Below are positions 30,746 to 40,010 of a DNA stretch of 64,000 bases, one piece after another. This DNA comes from Streptomyces scabiei 87.22 (GTDB taxonomy: Bacteria; Actinomycetota; Actinomycetes; Streptomycetales; Streptomycetaceae), in contig NC_013929.1 in NCBI RefSeq assembly GCF_000091305.1, positions 4,960,001-5,024,000 on the forward strand, given 5' to 3'. Below the pieces are notes generated by a model, which saw only the letters and a list, made by a program, of their open reading frames with translations, was not told the origin of the DNA and did not search any database. Both the position numbers and the translations under genes were made by a program. Positions within the stretch are counted from its first letter, which is position 1. Every line of letters begins with the position of its first letter.

Positions 30746-33700
30746 ATGGGGCCTGAGGGCGTCTCAGCGACAGAGAGGGTCGCCGTGGGGACCGACAGGG
30801 ACAGTGCCGTTTCCCGTCAGCGCTTCGACGTGGCCGATGCCGCGCCGTTGCTGATCGACGCGGACGGGTTCGTGACGAGCTGGACCCGGGACGCGGAGCT
30901 GCTCTTCGGGTATCCGGCGGCCGAGATCCTCGGCCGCAGCGTCCGCACGCTCCTGCTCGACGAGGACCACGAACGCATCGGCCTCCTGGCCGAAACGCAT
31001 CGGGCCCTCGGCGGCTGGTCCGGCATCCTCACCGCCCGCCACCGCGACGGCCACCCCCTCAAGGTCATGGTCCGCGTCGTCCCCACGCACGAGGCGACCT
31101 CGACGGGTCACACGGGTGGCTCAGCGCCGACGGACGACCCTGCGGCGATGAGCGGCCCCTGGGCGGTGAGCGCCCCCGGCCCGGCAGCGGCCACCCGCAC
31201 CGCGGGCACCTCGCCGGCTCACCCGGGCCCGGCGAGCGGCACGGCCCCGGCACACGGCTCGGGCCCGGCGGGAAGCTCGGCGCGGCCGGCGTACGGCTCG
31301 GGCCCGGTCGGCTCCACCGGGGCGTCCGCACCCGCTGGCCGGTCCGCCCCCCGCCCCGGCCGTCCCTCCCTGGACCGGCCCACCCCGCCGTCTCCGGCCC
31401 AGGGGGCACCCCCGTCCCCTTCCCACGCCGGGCCACCGTCTCCCGCCGCACCCGTCCGGGGGCCGGCTCCCGGGGGCCCGGCCCGGCACGGACCGCCCCC
31501 GCCCAAGCCCGCCCCGCCACGGCCCGAGTCGTCCCGGTCCGCCGCTTCGGGCGCGCCGCGGACGGCACCCGGGGGCGGCGCGCGCCCGGCTCCGGTGCCC
31601 GGCTCCTGGGCGGCCGCCCAGGGCGGGCCCGCGGTCCGGCAGACCGTGTCCGGACCCGGCTCGCCGTCCGCCCGCCTGCCCTTCTCCCCGTCCCCGGCGC
31701 CCTCCGGCCCCGATCCGCTCAGGGCGGCCCACTGGGTGGCCCTCGTCTCCGATGCCTCGGACGCTCCCGGCTGGGACATGAGCCGGACGGTGCTGGAGCG
31801 GATGACCGCGTGGTCGCCCGTGGGCATAGCGATGGTGGACACGGAGCTGCGGTTCGTGTGGTCGAACGCGGCGCTGGAGCGGTTCGGCGGCGGCCGCGCG
31901 CACGAGCGCGTGGGGCTGCGGCTCGCCGAGGTGCAGCCCGGCCTCGACGCCGAGCGCATCGAGGCGCAGATGCGCAAGGTGCTGGAGACGGGCGTCCCGG
32001 TGCTCGACTACGAGCACGTGGGCCGGCTGCGGTCGGCACCGCACCGCGAGACCGCGCACGCCATGTCGTTCACCCGGCTGGAGGACGACCACGGGCGCCC
32101 GATCGGCGTGTACTACACGGTGGTCGACGTCTCGGAGCAGCACCGCGCCCGTATCCGGCTGGCCCTGCTCGACCGGGCCGGTGAGCAGATCGGCCGGACC
32201 CTCGACGTGGGCCGGACCGCGCAGGAGCTGGCGGACGTGGTCGTGCCGACGCTCGCCGACTTCGTGACCGTGGACCTGCTCGACTCGGTACTGCGGGGAG
32301 CCGAGCCGGGCCCCCTCGACGACGATTCCGTCCCGCTGCGGCGGGTCGCCCAGCAGTCCGTGCACGACGGGGTGCCGGAGGCCGTCCTGGAGGTCGGCGC
32401 GTTCGCCTCGTACGCGGCCGGCTCGCCGCCGGTGCGGGTGCTCGTCGAGGGCCGCTCGTGGTCGGAGCCGCGGCTGGACCCGCTGTCGGCGGAGTGGGCC
32501 AAGGCCGTGCCGGGGGGCCGGGCGCTGCCCGCGGAGGCGCTCCGGCTGCACAGCGTGATGATCGTGCCGGTGCGGGCGCGCGGCATCACGCTCGGCATCA
32601 CCACGTTCTTCCGGCGCGACCGGCTCGACCCCTTCGACGCGGTCGACCTCGGCCTCGCCGAGGAGCTGGTCGGCCGGGCCGCCGTCTGCGTCGACAACGC
32701 CCGCCGGTACACGCGCGAGCGCGACGCCGCCCTCGTCCTCCAGCGCAGCCTGCTGCCGCGCCGGCTGCCCGAGCAGGACGCGGCCGAGGTCGCGGCCCGC
32801 TACCGGCCCGCCGACGAACTCACCGGCCTCGGCGGCGACTGGTACGACGTCATCCCGCTCTCCGGCGCCCGCGTCGCCCTGGTCATCGGCGAGGTCGCGG
32901 GCCACGGCATCGACGGCGCCGCCGCCATGGGCCGCCTCCGTACGGCCGTCCGCACCCTCGCCGACCTGGATCTGCCGCCGGACGAGGTGCTCGCCCACCT
33001 CGACGACATGGTGGCCAAGTCGGCACGGCAGGAGGGCGCCGAGCCGGACGGGGGCAGCGGCCCGACGGTCGGGGCCCGCTGTCTGTACGTGGTCCACGAC
33101 CCGGTGTCGGGCACCTGCGCCATGGCCGCCGCCGGACACGCGGCCCCGGCCCTGGTCGCCCCCGACGGCACGGTCACCTTCCCCGCGCTGCCCCGGGGGC
33201 CTGCGCTCGGCGTCGACCAGCAGCCCTTCGAGGCGCTGGAGCTGGACCTCCCCGAGGGCACCGTCATCGCCCTGCACACCGACGGCCTGCTCGCCGGGTC
33301 CTCCCGCGAGGCGCTGTGCCGTGCGCTGGCCCGGCCCGAGCCCTCCCTCGAACGGCACGCCCAGCGTGTCCTCGACGCCCTCGCCCCGGCCCGCCCCACC
33401 GACGACGTGGCCCTCCTGCTGGCCCGTACCCGGCGGCTGCCCGCGCACCGGGTCGCCTCCTGGGAGCTGCCGGCCGACCCGGCGCTCGTCGCGGAGGCCC
33501 GCAAGACGACCGCACGGCAGCTCGGGGTGTGGGGGCTGGACGAGCTGGCGTTCACCACCGAACTGGTCGTCAGCGAGCTGGTCACCAACGCCATCCGGCA
33601 CGCGGCCGGACCCATCCGGCTCCGGCTCGTCCTCGAACGCACCCTGATCTGCGAGGTGTTCGACGGCGGCGCCACCGCGCCCCATCTGCGCCACCCGCGC

Positions 33701-33838
33701 ACCACCGACGAGGGCGGCCGCGGTCTCTTCCTCATCTCCCAGTTCACCCAGCGCTGGGGCACCCGCTTCCTGCCCGAGGGCAAGGTGATCTGGGCGGAAC
33801 AGTCCCTGGCGGAACCGCTCGCGGATCCTCCGGCCTGA
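30746..33838 (+). CDS. PAS-PAS-GAF-SpoIIE phosphatase-HATPase regulator
   Basis: 1030 residues. The order is PAS (about 28-115), a Pro/Ala/Gly-rich linker of over 200 residues, a second PAS (about 350-460, TVVDVSEQH at its end), GAF (about 470-655), SpoIIE-type PP2C (about 670-875, with GGDWYDV and IGEVAGHGIDGAA holding metal-binding Asp/Glu) and an RsbW-like HATPase (about 890-1020, LVVSELVTNAIRHA). Proteins of this kind in Streptomyces dephosphorylate anti-anti-sigma factors and may bind them through the kinase-like end, linking signals to alternative sigma activity. In the second PP2C motif Asp is replaced by Glu (GEVAGHG). The start may instead be the GTG at 30785, which has GAGAGGG upstream. 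Confidence 0.9.
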   Translation: MGPEGVSATERVAVGTDRDSAVSRQRFDVADAAPLLIDADGFVTSWTRDAELLFGYPAAEILGRSVRTLLLDEDHERIGLLAETHRALGGWSGILTARHRDGHPLKVMVRVVPTHEATSTGHTGGSAPTDDPAAMSGPWAVSAPGPAAATRTAGTSPAHPGPASGTAPAHGSGPAGSSARPAYGSGPVGSTGASAPAGRSAPRPGRPSLDRPTPPSPAQGAPPSPSHAGPPSPAAPVRGPAPGGPARHGPPPPKPAPPRPESSRSAASGAPRTAPGGGARPAPVPGSWAAAQGGPAVRQTVSGPGSPSARLPFSPSPAPSGPDPLRAAHWVALVSDASDAPGWDMSRTVLERMTAWSPVGIAMVDTELRFVWSNAALERFGGGRAHERVGLRLAEVQPGLDAERIEAQMRKVLETGVPVLDYEHVGRLRSAPHRETAHAMSFTRLEDDHGRPIGVYYTVVDVSEQHRARIRLALLDRAGEQIGRTLDVGRTAQELADVVVPTLADFVTVDLLDSVLRGAEPGPLDDDSVPLRRVAQQSVHDGVPEAVLEVGAFASYAAGSPPVRVLVEGRSWSEPRLDPLSAEWAKAVPGGRALPAEALRLHSVMIVPVRARGITLGITTFFRRDRLDPFDAVDLGLAEELVGRAAVCVDNARRYTRERDAALVLQRSLLPRRLPEQDAAEVAARYRPADELTGLGGDWYDVIPLSGARVALVIGEVAGHGIDGAAAMGRLRTAVRTLADLDLPPDEVLAHLDDMVAKSARQEGAEPDGGSGPTVGARCLYVVHDPVSGTCAMAAAGHAAPALVAPDGTVTFPALPRGPALGVDQQPFEALELDLPEGTVIALHTDGLLAGSSREALCRALARPEPSLERHAQRVLDALAPARPTDDVALLLARTRRLPAHRVASWELPADPALVAEARKTTARQLGVWGLDELAFTTELVVSELVTNAIRHAAGPIRLRLVLERTLICEVFDGGATAPHLRHPRTTDEGGRGLFLISQFTQRWGTRFLPEGKVIWAEQSLAEPLADPPA

Positions 33839-34111
33839 CCTGCCTCGGCCTACCCCCATTCCCCGCGGTACGCCATGCGGGGACGCCGTCACTGGCCCGG
33901 CCGGGTGAACATCACCCGGCCGCCGTCCGCGTCCCCGCACCCCTACCTCCCCCGAATCTCCACATTCCCGGCATCACGCCGCCGCCTCCCTTCCCTTCCG
34001 TGCCCCGTTCGGCCTGATTAGTCGCGCTTGGCACTTCATATGAATGCAGGCGTCGGCTTCGGGCACCGGGTTCCGTCGCCTCGGCAGGACATCAGGAGAA
34101 GAGGACGTGGC

Positions 34112-36757
34112 GTGAAGCGAAGAACTCCGGGGGGCGTGGGTCTGGTCCTGGCCGTCTCGGCGGCGCTGGTGCTCGGCCCGGCCGGCGAGGCGGTCCCGGC
34201 CGGCCCCGGCTCCGGCGGCCCGGTCGCCGGCCGGGCACCCGGCGACGGCAACGTGACCGTCCGCGTCGTCAACGACGTGGACGTCGACGGGACGTACGAC
34301 ACCGGGCTGGAGAAGGGCCGCGCGGGGGTACGGGTCACCCTGACCGACGACCGGGGGACCGTGGTGACCCTGACCACCAACTCCTACGGCGTCGCCTGGT
34401 TCCAGCCGTCAGCCACCACCCTGCTCGGCGGCAGGTACCGCGTGCAGGTCCACAACCCCGACCCGCGCACCCTGCAGCCGGCGATCGCGGGACTCGGTGA
34501 CGGCCCGAGCGTCATGCGCAGCGGCGTCGGCTTCGTGGACGTCTCCCGGAACCGCAGCGTGACGTACACGACCGGCTTCTGGGAGCCCGGGGTCTACTGC
34601 CAGGAGAACCCCGACCTGGTGACCTGCAACCTGACCAAGGGCGACGCCCCCGACACCCACCAGGGCCTGGTGCGGTTCGCGGGGAACTTCTCCGACACCC
34701 ACCCCGGCGGCACGGTCGAGCGGCTGACCAACAACACCCAGCAGGGCGCCGTGTTCGGCATCGGCAACGACCGCACCGGCAACACCTACATGGGCACACT
34801 GGTCAAGCGGCACGCGGCGTACGGGCCGGCGGGCGCGACCAACACGGTCTACCGCCGCAACAGCGCCTCCGGAGTGAGCACCTTCGTCACCCTCCCGGGC
34901 CTGCTGACCGAGCACGACGAGTCCGACGACTGGCTCCGGGACTACCCCGTCTACAGCCGGGTCGGCCGGGAGGGCCTCGGCGACGTCGACGTCTCCGGCG
35001 ACGGCCGGACCCTCTACGCGGTCAGCCTCAACGACTCCCGGCTGTACACCGTGCCGATCCGCGGCAGCGGCGACGGGGTGTACCCGGGCAGGTACCGCTC
35101 GCACGTCATCCCCGAGCCGGAGGACTGCGCCGGCCGCTGGCACCCGTACGGCATCGGGGTGCGCGGCGGCCGGGTGCTCGTCGGCGGGGTGTGCGGCGCG
35201 GAGAACACGGTGACGCGCAGCGCCCCGTGGGGCGACCCGTCCGAGGTCACCGCGCACGTCTACGAGTTCCGGCAGGGCTCGTTCCGTCATCTGTTCCACA
35301 CGGCGATGAACTACCCGCGCGGCTGCGCGTACCGGTTCACCGGGCTGCCCGCGAGCGTCGCCCGCTGCACCAAGCCCGCCACCGTCGGCCAGCCGCTGAG
35401 CGCCATGTGGGAGGCGTGGAACCAGCGGGTCCCCGTGCCCGGGCACCTCTCCTTCGTCTCCGCGCCGCAGCCGATCCTGTCCAACATCGAGATCGCCGAC
35501 AACGGTGACCTGGTGCTGGGCTTCCGCGACCGCTTCGCCGACATGCAGGGGACGGCGACCTACCCCTTCAACGCCCGGAACAGCGGCCTGGTCCGGGCCG
35601 TCGCCGCCGGTGACGTGCTGCGCGTGTGCGCCTCCGGGGCCACGTACACGCTGGAGAACAACGCCCGGTGCGACGCGCTCTACGGGGCGCGGCCCAACAA
35701 CGACGAGGGGCCGGGCCACGGCGAGTTCTACGACGACTCGACCGCCCTCACCGACGCCCACGAGGACCAGGTCACCCAGGGCGGCACGGCGCTCCAGCCG
35801 TTCCGGAACAGGCTGTGGAGCACGGTCTACGACCCCTTCGACAACCACCCCTGGGAGCAGGGCGTCCGCCGCTGGAACACCGGCAAGGGCCGGACCGAGG
35901 GCAACCTGACGGTCCAGAACACCTGGAGTGCCGACGCCGCACGGCGTGCGCTGCTCTTCGGCAAGGGCAACGGCCTCGCCGACCTGGAGATGGTCTGCGA
36001 CCGCGCACCCGTCCAGATCGGCAACCGGGTCTGGTACGACGTCAACGGCAACGGGATCCAGGACCCCTCCGAGCCGCCGGTCAGGAACGTGAAGGTGACG
36101 CTCGACCCGCTGTCGCCCGGCCCCGACCTCACGGCCCGCACGGACGCCAACGGCGAGTACTACATCGGCAGCGGCCAGGGCCTGCGGCCCAACACCACCT
36201 ACCGGGTCTCCTTCGACCACCGCGGCGTCGACACCACCGCGCTGCCGGGGCGGCCCACTCTCGCCTCCCTCAAGTGGACCGTGAAGGGCGCCGGTTCGAA
36301 CCGCGCGATCGACTCCGACGCCGACACGCACGGCCGGACCGTCGTCCGCGTCGGCGACCCCGGTCATGTGAACCACACGGTCGACGCCGGCCTCACCAAG
36401 TCGGTGCGGCTGACGCTCCTGAAGCTGGACAGGAAGACCGACAAGCCGCTGAGCGGAGCGGTGTTCGAGCTGTGGCAGAACACCAACGGCGTGCCCGGCC
36501 TGCAGCGCGGCGGTATGCGCAAGGACCGCTTCGTCAACGACTGCGCCACCTCCCGCGCCGGCACCTGCTCGTTCGGCTCGCTGCTGCCCGGCACGTACCA
36601 CCTGGTGGAGACCGACGTCCCCGAGGGCTACCTCAAGCCGAAGCAGCCGGTCACCGGGCCGTACGTCCTCACCCCGGCGAACGCCTCGTCCGGGAGCGGG
36701 CTGCTGGTGAAGCTGCGCAACCAGCGGGGAGAGGCGTGCAAGGGCAAGAAGTGCTGA
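34112..36757 (+). CDS. Large secreted SdrD-B/Cna-B domain protein
   Basis: 881 residues from the GTG at 34112, preceded by AGGAG and GAGGAC. A basic signal sequence (VKRRTPGGVGLVLAVSAALV) is cut near AVPAG. An SdrD-like domain follows (VRVVNDVDVDGTYDTGLEKG), then a propeller-like region of about 480 residues rich in Asp and Gly. Next comes a classic SdrD-B domain (IGNRVWYDVNGNGIQDPSEP) and a Cna-B/SpaA domain (LKLDRKTDKPLSGAVFELW...TDVPEGYL). The protein ends GEACKGKKC without a sortase motif or membrane helix, so it is probably secreted freely or held by the terminal cysteines. It is likely a surface or matrix protein; the ligand is unknown. Confidence 0.85.
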   Translation: MKRRTPGGVGLVLAVSAALVLGPAGEAVPAGPGSGGPVAGRAPGDGNVTVRVVNDVDVDGTYDTGLEKGRAGVRVTLTDDRGTVVTLTTNSYGVAWFQPSATTLLGGRYRVQVHNPDPRTLQPAIAGLGDGPSVMRSGVGFVDVSRNRSVTYTTGFWEPGVYCQENPDLVTCNLTKGDAPDTHQGLVRFAGNFSDTHPGGTVERLTNNTQQGAVFGIGNDRTGNTYMGTLVKRHAAYGPAGATNTVYRRNSASGVSTFVTLPGLLTEHDESDDWLRDYPVYSRVGREGLGDVDVSGDGRTLYAVSLNDSRLYTVPIRGSGDGVYPGRYRSHVIPEPEDCAGRWHPYGIGVRGGRVLVGGVCGAENTVTRSAPWGDPSEVTAHVYEFRQGSFRHLFHTAMNYPRGCAYRFTGLPASVARCTKPATVGQPLSAMWEAWNQRVPVPGHLSFVSAPQPILSNIEIADNGDLVLGFRDRFADMQGTATYPFNARNSGLVRAVAAGDVLRVCASGATYTLENNARCDALYGARPNNDEGPGHGEFYDDSTALTDAHEDQVTQGGTALQPFRNRLWSTVYDPFDNHPWEQGVRRWNTGKGRTEGNLTVQNTWSADAARRALLFGKGNGLADLEMVCDRAPVQIGNRVWYDVNGNGIQDPSEPPVRNVKVTLDPLSPGPDLTARTDANGEYYIGSGQGLRPNTTYRVSFDHRGVDTTALPGRPTLASLKWTVKGAGSNRAIDSDADTHGRTVVRVGDPGHVNHTVDAGLTKSVRLTLLKLDRKTDKPLSGAVFELWQNTNGVPGLQRGGMRKDRFVNDCATSRAGTCSFGSLLPGTYHLVETDVPEGYLKPKQPVTGPYVLTPANASSGSGLLVKLRNQRGEACKGKKC

Positions 36758-36773
36758 CGGGCCGACGGACCGG

Positions 36774-36815
36774 GACGGCAGACGGCTGACGGCTGACGGC
36801 TGACGGCCGACGGCT
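36774..36815. repeat. Heptanucleotide tandem repeat
   Basis: Six head-to-tail copies of GACGGCT or a one-base variant, 17 bp after the SdrD-B stop codon. Confidence 0.75.
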
Positions 36816-36840
36816 GACCCGAGCGCTCGCGGCACCGCAC

Positions 36841-36876
36841 GGGCCGCCCACCGGAGGACATCCCGGTGGGCGGCCC
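36841..36876 (+). terminator. Terminator of the SdrD-B gene
   Basis: GGGCCGCCCACCGG and CCGGTGGGCGGCCC form a perfect 14-bp stem with an 8-nt loop. There is no T run, as is common in Streptomyces. Confidence 0.75.
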
Positions 36877-36981
36877 GAGGCCGGTTCCCGTTCGGCCCAG
36901 CAGGACGTCTCCGGGGCGCGCGGAATGCCGTATCTCTGGGAGGGGGTTCGGCGAGCGAGTGTGTGAGTACCGGAGGCCGCT

Positions 36982-37710
36982 TTGACGACCCGACGAAGGA
37001 CACGCAGGACCCGGATACGTACGGTCGCGGCGGTGACCTCCGCCCTGCTGGGCTGGACGGCGGTCCCCGCCGCCGCGGCGGCGCCCGCGCCGGAGTGCGT
37101 CACGCGCACCGGCCCCTACCAGTGGGACCTGGAACGCCATCTCCGGCTTCCCGCCGACGGCCGTCAGTCCCCCGCCGACTGCGTGGCGATCCGCGCGTTC
37201 CAGCAGCGCACGGGGGTGCGGCCGGCCGACGGTTACGCGGGCCTCGCCACCTACCGCACCATGCTGGTCGTGCAGGCCCGACCCGACCCGAACGCGGCCG
37301 GCAAGTGCCCGGTGCGGACGTACCAGGTGACGTGTGTGGACCTCGACCGTCAGCTGATGTGGGTGCAGGAGGACGAGCGGGTGATCTACGCGCCGGTGCC
37401 CGTGCGCACCGGCAGGGACGGCCAGGAGACCCGTACCGGCTGGCACACGGTCTACTGGAAGAACCGTGACCACCACTCCGACCTGTACGACAACGCCCCC
37501 ATGCCGTTCGCCCAGTTCTTCAACGACGGGCAGGCCTTCCACGGCGTCCTCGACGACCTGTTCCGGGGCGGCTCCCACGGCTGTGTGAACCTGCGCTACG
37601 CGGACGCCGAACGGCTCTGGAACATCATGCACGAGGACGACGCGGTGTACGTGTGGGGCGTGAAGCCGGGCACGGGACGGTCGGTGCGGCCCTCCTCCGA
37701 ACGAGGTTGA
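36982..37710 (+). CDS. Secreted L,D-transpeptidase with peptidoglycan-binding domain
   Basis: 242 residues from a TTG start supported by GGAGG. A signal peptide (TVAAVTSALLGWTAVPAAAA) precedes a PG_binding_1-like segment (LRLPADGRQS...CVAIRAFQQRTGVRPADGYAG) and a YkuD domain. HGVLDDLFRGGSHGCVNLRYADAERLW (key residues His and Cys in SHGCVNL) is the catalytic site that forms 3-3 peptidoglycan cross-links through an acyl-cysteine. It is secreted without a lipobox. It is one of three YkuD-type genes within 6 kb (with 40011 and 41427). Confidence 0.92.
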   Translation: MTTRRRTRRTRIRTVAAVTSALLGWTAVPAAAAAPAPECVTRTGPYQWDLERHLRLPADGRQSPADCVAIRAFQQRTGVRPADGYAGLATYRTMLVVQARPDPNAAGKCPVRTYQVTCVDLDRQLMWVQEDERVIYAPVPVRTGRDGQETRTGWHTVYWKNRDHHSDLYDNAPMPFAQFFNDGQAFHGVLDDLFRGGSHGCVNLRYADAERLWNIMHEDDAVYVWGVKPGTGRSVRPSSERG

Positions 37711-37747
37711 GCGGCGGACGCCGACGCGCACCCCGTACGATCTCGGC

Positions 37748-38263
37748 ATGTCCCGCCGCACCTGGATCGCCGCGTCGACCGTCGGCGCCCTCGCCCTCGC
37801 CGCCGCGGTGACGGTGCACCTGCTGAGCGCACCCACCTACAGCTTCGCCGCCGCTCCCCTGGCCGGCGATCCCGCCTGCGCCCGGGTCGGCGAGCGCTAC
37901 CCCGACCGGCTGGCCGGGCTGGAGCGGTCGGACACCACGACGGAGGGCGCGGCGGTCTGGGGCGACGGGGCCGTCGTCGCGCGCTGCGGCTTCCCCCGGC
38001 TCGGGGCCACCGACGACGCGTGCACCCAGGTCGACGGGGTGGACTGGGCCTGGCGTACGAGCACGGACGACGACGGCCGGGAGGTGCTGGTGACCTACGG
38101 CCGGGAGCCGTCCGTCGAGGTGCAGCTCACCGTCGGCGAGGCGGCCCCCGACGCCGTCCTCGTGGGCCTCTCCCCCGTCGTGAGACATCTCGGACAGGAC
38201 AACGAGTGCCTCGCTCCCTCCGATGTCACGGCTCCCACGACACCGCCGCACCACACCCACTGA
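37748..38263 (+). CDS. DUF3515-family membrane-anchored protein
   Basis: 171 residues. One N-terminal transmembrane or signal segment (WIAASTVGALALAAAVTVHLL) is followed by DPACARVGERYPDRLAGLER, VWGDGAVVARCGFPRLG and CTQVDGVDWAWR. The spacing of Cys and the WGDPA-like core match the DUF3515 family of actinobacterial exported proteins, whose role is unknown. It is followed after 17 bp by the TlpA-like gene and probably shares its transcript. Confidence 0.8.
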   Translation: MSRRTWIAASTVGALALAAAVTVHLLSAPTYSFAAAPLAGDPACARVGERYPDRLAGLERSDTTTEGAAVWGDGAVVARCGFPRLGATDDACTQVDGVDWAWRTSTDDDGREVLVTYGREPSVEVQLTVGEAAPDAVLVGLSPVVRHLGQDNECLAPSDVTAPTTPPHHTH

Positions 38264-38280
38264 CGGAGCTGGAGCACCCG

Positions 38281-38880
38281 ATGGCCATCAGGAAGACGGC
38301 CCGGCCGGCGGCCCTGTGCGCGCTCGTGGTCGTGCTGCTGTCCGGCTGCTCGACGAGCGAACCGCTGGTGCTCGACACGGACTCGGCGCAGTCGGGCATG
38401 CCCCAGCCGTTCGAGCGCGTTCCGGTGGCCGAGCGCACGGACGCTCCCGTGTTCTCCGGCCGGACGGTCGACGGGAAGCAGGTCCGTCTCTCCGACTACC
38501 GCGGCGACGTCGTCGTCGTGAACGCCTGGGCCACCTCGTGCGGTCCCTGCCGGGCCGAGGCGCCCGCCCTGGAGCGCACGTACCGGACGTTCGGGGACCG
38601 GGGCGTGCGGGTCCTGGGGATCAGCACCGACGTCGAACGACGGAACGCGCGGGCCTTCCAGCGGGAGTTCGGCCTCACCTACCCGAGCCTGCACGACCCG
38701 AAGGGCCGGCAGTTCCTGGAACTGCCGCGCGGCATGGTGAACCCGCAGTTCCTGCCCTTCACCCTGTTCGTCGACCGGGCGGGCAGGATCGCGGGTGCCG
38801 TCCAAGCACGCCTGGACGAGAAGGAGTTGGCGGCGATACTCACGCCGTTGCTGAACGAGGGGAAGGAGGCGGGCCGGTGA
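38281..38880 (+). CDS. TlpA/ResA-like thioredoxin-fold lipoprotein
   Basis: 199 residues. The signal peptide ends in lipobox LSGC. The domain has the AhpC/TSA-Redoxin entry VFSGRTVDGKQVRLSDYRGD and the active site WATSCGPCRAEAPAL (CGPC), followed by VRVLGISTDVERRNARAF and the cis-Pro loop PFTLFVDRAGRI. Such proteins reduce disulphides outside the membrane, for example in cytochrome c maturation, using electrons from CcdA-type proteins; no ccd or res genes are adjacent. The last 41 bp overlap the convergent lipoprotein gene. Confidence 0.9.
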   Translation: MAIRKTARPAALCALVVVLLSGCSTSEPLVLDTDSAQSGMPQPFERVPVAERTDAPVFSGRTVDGKQVRLSDYRGDVVVVNAWATSCGPCRAEAPALERTYRTFGDRGVRVLGISTDVERRNARAFQREFGLTYPSLHDPKGRQFLELPRGMVNPQFLPFTLFVDRAGRIAGAVQARLDEKELAAILTPLLNEGKEAGR

Positions 38881-39889
38881 CGCGGGCGGGCCGCCCGGCC
38901 TCGTCGGAGTAGTCGTCCTCGTCGGCGGACGTCCCGTCCGGGGACTGCTCCTCGGAGGTGTCCTGCTCGCTGGTGTCCTCCTCGGTGGTCTCCTCCTCGG
39001 AAGGCCGAGTCGTCGTCCGGTCGTCCTCGGGACTCGTCCCCGGGCTCGCCTCACCGGTCTTCTTCGGGTCCTTCTTCGGGTCCTTCTTCGGGTCCTTCTT
39101 CGGGGTCTTCCCGCCGTTCGTCGCGCCCTGCCGTTCCTTCTCCAGGACGTCCCGGAGCCGCTTCGCGCCCGCGCGGGCGGCGTCGCGGGTTGCGGTGTCG
39201 TCGATGCCGTAGAGGCCGCCGTGGGTGACGAGGGCGGCGGTGTCGCCCACGCGGACGGTCGCGAGGTCGAAGGTGAGGGCGCTGTCCTCGCCCTCGACGT
39301 CACCGCTGACGACCAGCCGCAGGCCCTGCCGGGCGTCGCCCAGGTCGCCGGGCAGGTCCACCGGGGCGACCTCGGCGCCGTGCTCCCGGCCCTGGGAGCC
39401 GGTGATGGTGAACTTCCCGCACTCGTCGACGAGTTGACGGAGGTGTCCGAGCCGGGCGTCGACGTCGGCCCGGTCGTACGCGCCCACCTGGTAGCGCAGC
39501 TGGGCGCCGTACTCGAAGTCGTCGAAGCCCGCGACGGCCGTCCCGCCCCGGGGCTTGCCGAGGACGTCCTCGGCGTACACCGCGTCGAGGAGCTCCTGGC
39601 ACTCGGGGCGGTCGGTGCGGCCCTTGAGGAGGCCGTCCCGCCAGGTCGCCGCGCCCTTGGTGCCGGCCCAGGTGTCGCCGAGGTCGCCCTGGCGGAGCAG
39701 GGCGCTGCGGGCCCGGGCGTCGGTGAGGGCGGGGGCGGACGGCGCGGAGGGCGAGGGGGAGGCCGTGTCGTCGACGGCCGCCTCGGGGAAACCGCGCGGG
39801 TGCCCCGGATCGTCGACGAAGCAGCCCGCCGCGCCCGCGAGCATCCCGAGGACCACGACCCGGGCGAGAACACGGTACGGACGACGCAT
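38840..39889 (-). CDS. Putative lipoprotein with KKDP repeat linker
   Basis: 349 residues; GGGAGG lies before the ATG. The hydrophobic start ends at AAGC (lipobox). The domain contains RSALLRQGDLGDTWAGTKG, PECQELLDAVYAED and a paired DFEYGAQLRYQ/VAPVDLPGDLGDARQGLRL layout similar to sensor-like lipoproteins of actinomycetes. The C-terminal 90 residues are low complexity: four KKDP units (12-bp tandem DNA near 39060-39110), then Glu/Thr/Ser-rich sequence. The family is uncertain. Confidence 0.75.
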   Translation of the reverse strand: MRRPYRVLARVVVLGMLAGAAGCFVDDPGHPRGFPEAAVDDTASPSPSAPSAPALTDARARSALLRQGDLGDTWAGTKGAATWRDGLLKGRTDRPECQELLDAVYAEDVLGKPRGGTAVAGFDDFEYGAQLRYQVGAYDRADVDARLGHLRQLVDECGKFTITGSQGREHGAEVAPVDLPGDLGDARQGLRLVVSGDVEGEDSALTFDLATVRVGDTAALVTHGGLYGIDDTATRDAARAGAKRLRDVLEKERQGATNGGKTPKKDPKKDPKKDPKKTGEASPGTSPEDDRTTTRPSEEETTEEDTSEQDTSEEQSPDGTSADEDDYSDEAGRPARVTGPPPSPRSATA

Positions 39890-40010
39890 GGCGGAGCCTC
39901 CCGGGAGCACGATGTTTCCGCTCCCACGCCAACACCACCCGGGCCCGCCCACCAGCGCACGGGGGCGTACGGGTGAGCCACTCCCCCGTACGGGCCCGTG
40001 GCGCCGGGCC

